This document shows, piece after piece, positions 19,587-20,895 of a DNA stretch of 20,895 nt (positions within the stretch are counted from its first letter, which is position 1; every line of letters starts with the position of its first letter). The translations under genes and the position numbers were made by a program. Source of the DNA: Guillardia theta CCMP2712 (Eukaryota > Cryptophyceae > Pyrenomonadales > Geminigeraceae); the NCBI RefSeq assembly GCF_000315625.1, contig NW_005434633.1, positions 90,616 to 111,510 of the forward strand, read 5' to 3'. The notes below the pieces were generated by a model, which was given only the letters and a program-made list of their open reading frames with translations, was not told the DNA's origin and made no database searches.

Positions 19587-20895
19587 ATGTCTTGCCTCAA
19601 ACAGCTCAAGGAAAAACTCTCACAGAGCGGGAGGAAGGAAGTCGGGGACTGCAGTCTGCTCGCAGCTGCATCCACCTTGCGGTCACCGGGGAAGGGCGTG
19701 TTTGCTCAGGCATACGAGCTAGCGCTGAAGAGCTGTATCCTTGCCCCCATGTTCTCTCGGTTTGATATCAGGGGAGGGAAGGTCTTCCCTTCGGACGACC
19801 TGTTCGACTGCCGAAAGCTTCGAACTTTTCTCTTCTCCGTGGATGCTGCCGACGTCCCGAGCTCCAACAACCATCCCTTCTCAGATTGGATGGACAGGCT
19901 GAAGGACTACACAGGTACACATGGTCTTTCCCCTGCCCCTCTCGTCCCTTGGATCGTGCACAGCGGTACAGTGCTACACTCGCTCTCGTGCTGCCTGGTG
20001 GGCGTCGAGATGTACTGGCACGCTCTGGCACATGCTGTGCAGGCTGAGCTGCAAGGGGCGAACTCTGTCAAGTTTGACAGGATCCTGAGGAAAATGAGCA
20101 GCGATGTGGAGGGAGCATGGCAGCAGGTGCTGTCCTGTGTCCGGCTGAACGCCGGTGACTGTCCCCCCGGAGGAGAGGTTGAGTACCATCCCGTCATCCT
20201 GCAAGCGGCAGCCAACGTGCTGCAGCGGGTGATTGTGCTGCTTGACATTCTTGCGAGCGATCAGGAGAAGAGGAGCAGGGAGCGAAGGTGGAGGGAGACA
20301 ATCTTCATACCATGGACGTGGGAAGGAGGGGGGAAGGAGGAGGGGGTCCAGAAGTTGCCTCCGCTGTTCATAGCATGGGAAGGGGAGGGCAGATGTATCC
20401 CTTTGACCCCCTCCGGCTGCGACAAGGCAACTTGCTTCTTCCCGGACCAGTTCTTCCCTCAGTCCGTCTTCTTCAGCCAGGAGAACTTAGCAGCCGTCAA
20501 GAGCAAGTGGCTCCCGCTCGACGGCAAGCAGAGAGCCCAGCTGTCTTCCAGCTCGTCCAAGTCCATGAAGTGGAGCCGGCTGCGAGCTCTTAACGACGTG
20601 ATGGGCGGGAAGTTCCATGAGTGCACTGGGCTGGCTCTGCAGACTGTCTGTGACTTCCAGGCGCTGCTGCTGGACCTCGATGTCCATTCCGTCTCCATCC
20701 TAGAGCTGCTGCAGGAGACGAGGAGGGCGCTGAAGGAGGAGAGGCTCTTCTACGATGGAGTCTCCTGCCAACTCACCCCCACCCGCGGCCTCTGGTCTCG
20801 CCAGGACCTGGCGAGAGGAGGGAAGCTGTACGAGTCTGCGATGCGGCTGCTCGCGATGACGGTGAGGCTCCATGGGCGCGAGACCCTCGATCCCT
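19587..20895 (+). CDS. VCPIP1-like OTU-domain protein, catalytic residues apparently lost (partial, 3' end outside)
   Basis: The first ATG after an in-frame TGA at 19554 opens a frame that stays open to the window edge. A likely 57-base intron (19915-19971) is in phase, so exon 1 is 19587-19914 and exon 2 runs 19972 to beyond 20895. If unspliced the frame is also open. The order of matches to the OTU fold of VCPIP1/VCIP135 is: PFSDWMDRLKD; LHSLSCCLVGVEMYWHAL (catalytic-Cys helix region); YHPVILQAAANVLQRVIVLLD; then PPLFIAWEGEGRCIPL. In active members the first block is preceded by DGNC and the last contains HY before IPL. Here the Cys position reads Thr and the His is absent, suggesting a pseudo-deubiquitinase. 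After it come RLRALNDVMGGKFHE and, at the edge, a TPR-like LYESAMRLLAMTVRLHGRE. Confidence 0.68.
   Translation, partial: MSCLKQLKEKLSQSGRKEVGDCSLLAAASTLRSPGKGVFAQAYELALKSCILAPMFSRFDIRGGKVFPSDDLFDCRKLRTFLFSVDAADVPSSNNHPFSDWMDRLKDYTGTHGLSPAPLVPWIVHSGTVLHSLSCCLVGVEMYWHALAHAVQAELQGANSVKFDRILRKMSSDVEGAWQQVLSCVRLNAGDCPPGGEVEYHPVILQAAANVLQRVIVLLDILASDQEKRSRERRWRETIFIPWTWEGGGKEEGVQKLPPLFIAWEGEGRCIPLTPSGCDKATCFFPDQFFPQSVFFSQENLAAVKSKWLPLDGKQRAQLSSSSSKSMKWSRLRALNDVMGGKFHECTGLALQTVCDFQALLLDLDVHSVSILELLQETRRALKEERLFYDGVSCQLTPTRGLWSRQDLARGGKLYESAMRLLAMTVRLHGRETLDP

Noticed and set aside
19915-19963. 49-base version of the first intron in gene 6
   Set aside because: It would shift exon 2 out of the OTU reading frame; the 57-base version keeps it.

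Overview
The window is nuclear DNA of a eukaryotic protist. Its genes carry spliceosomal GT-AG introns, most only 41 to 60 bases long, coding DNA is GC-rich, and there is much CTC, GAG and CAT simple-sequence DNA. A cryptophyte alga such as Guillardia would fit this style, but that is an inference and no sequence here proves the species. All gene models below were built by hand by joining open frames at GT...AG sites so that phase is preserved.

Six genes can be supported. (1) Plus, 127-4262: a 969-residue coiled-coil and ankyrin-repeat protein in eight exons. (2) Minus, 8435-4323, convergent with gene 1 and 60 bases from it: a 1224-residue secreted protein in ten exons. It has a signal peptide, an RCC1-type seven-bladed propeller with an L-type lectin domain inserted after blade 2, EGF/ShK-like cysteine modules and a GPI-anchor-like tail. 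(3) Plus, 10314-11388: a 185-residue EF-hand protein in seven exons. (4) Minus, 13284-11843: a 442-residue oxysterol-binding-protein-related lipid transfer protein in three exons, convergent with gene 3. (5) Minus, 17475-16378: a 278-residue PHO80-like cyclin in six exons. (6) Plus, 19587 to beyond the window: a VCPIP1-like OTU-domain protein that appears to lack both the catalytic Cys and His.

Between genes 2 and 3 lies a degenerate repeat region (9225-9905). It has an 11-base inverted repeat pair, a 42-base direct repeat pair and a possible tyrosine-recombinase remnant. Between genes 4 and 5 are about 1.9 kb of strongly strand-asymmetric DNA (C-rich up to about 15,075, then G-rich) followed by a very GC-rich island with a perfect hairpin. 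Between genes 5 and 6 is a stretch without a supported gene, then a GAGCAG minisatellite with a 90-base higher-order unit.

The genes do not form a pathway. They are independent housekeeping or regulatory functions: lipid transfer, calcium sensing, cyclin and ubiquitin-like protease fold, together with one unusual cell-surface protein. The most novel objects are the RCC1-lectin-EGF surface protein and the apparently inactive OTU protein.
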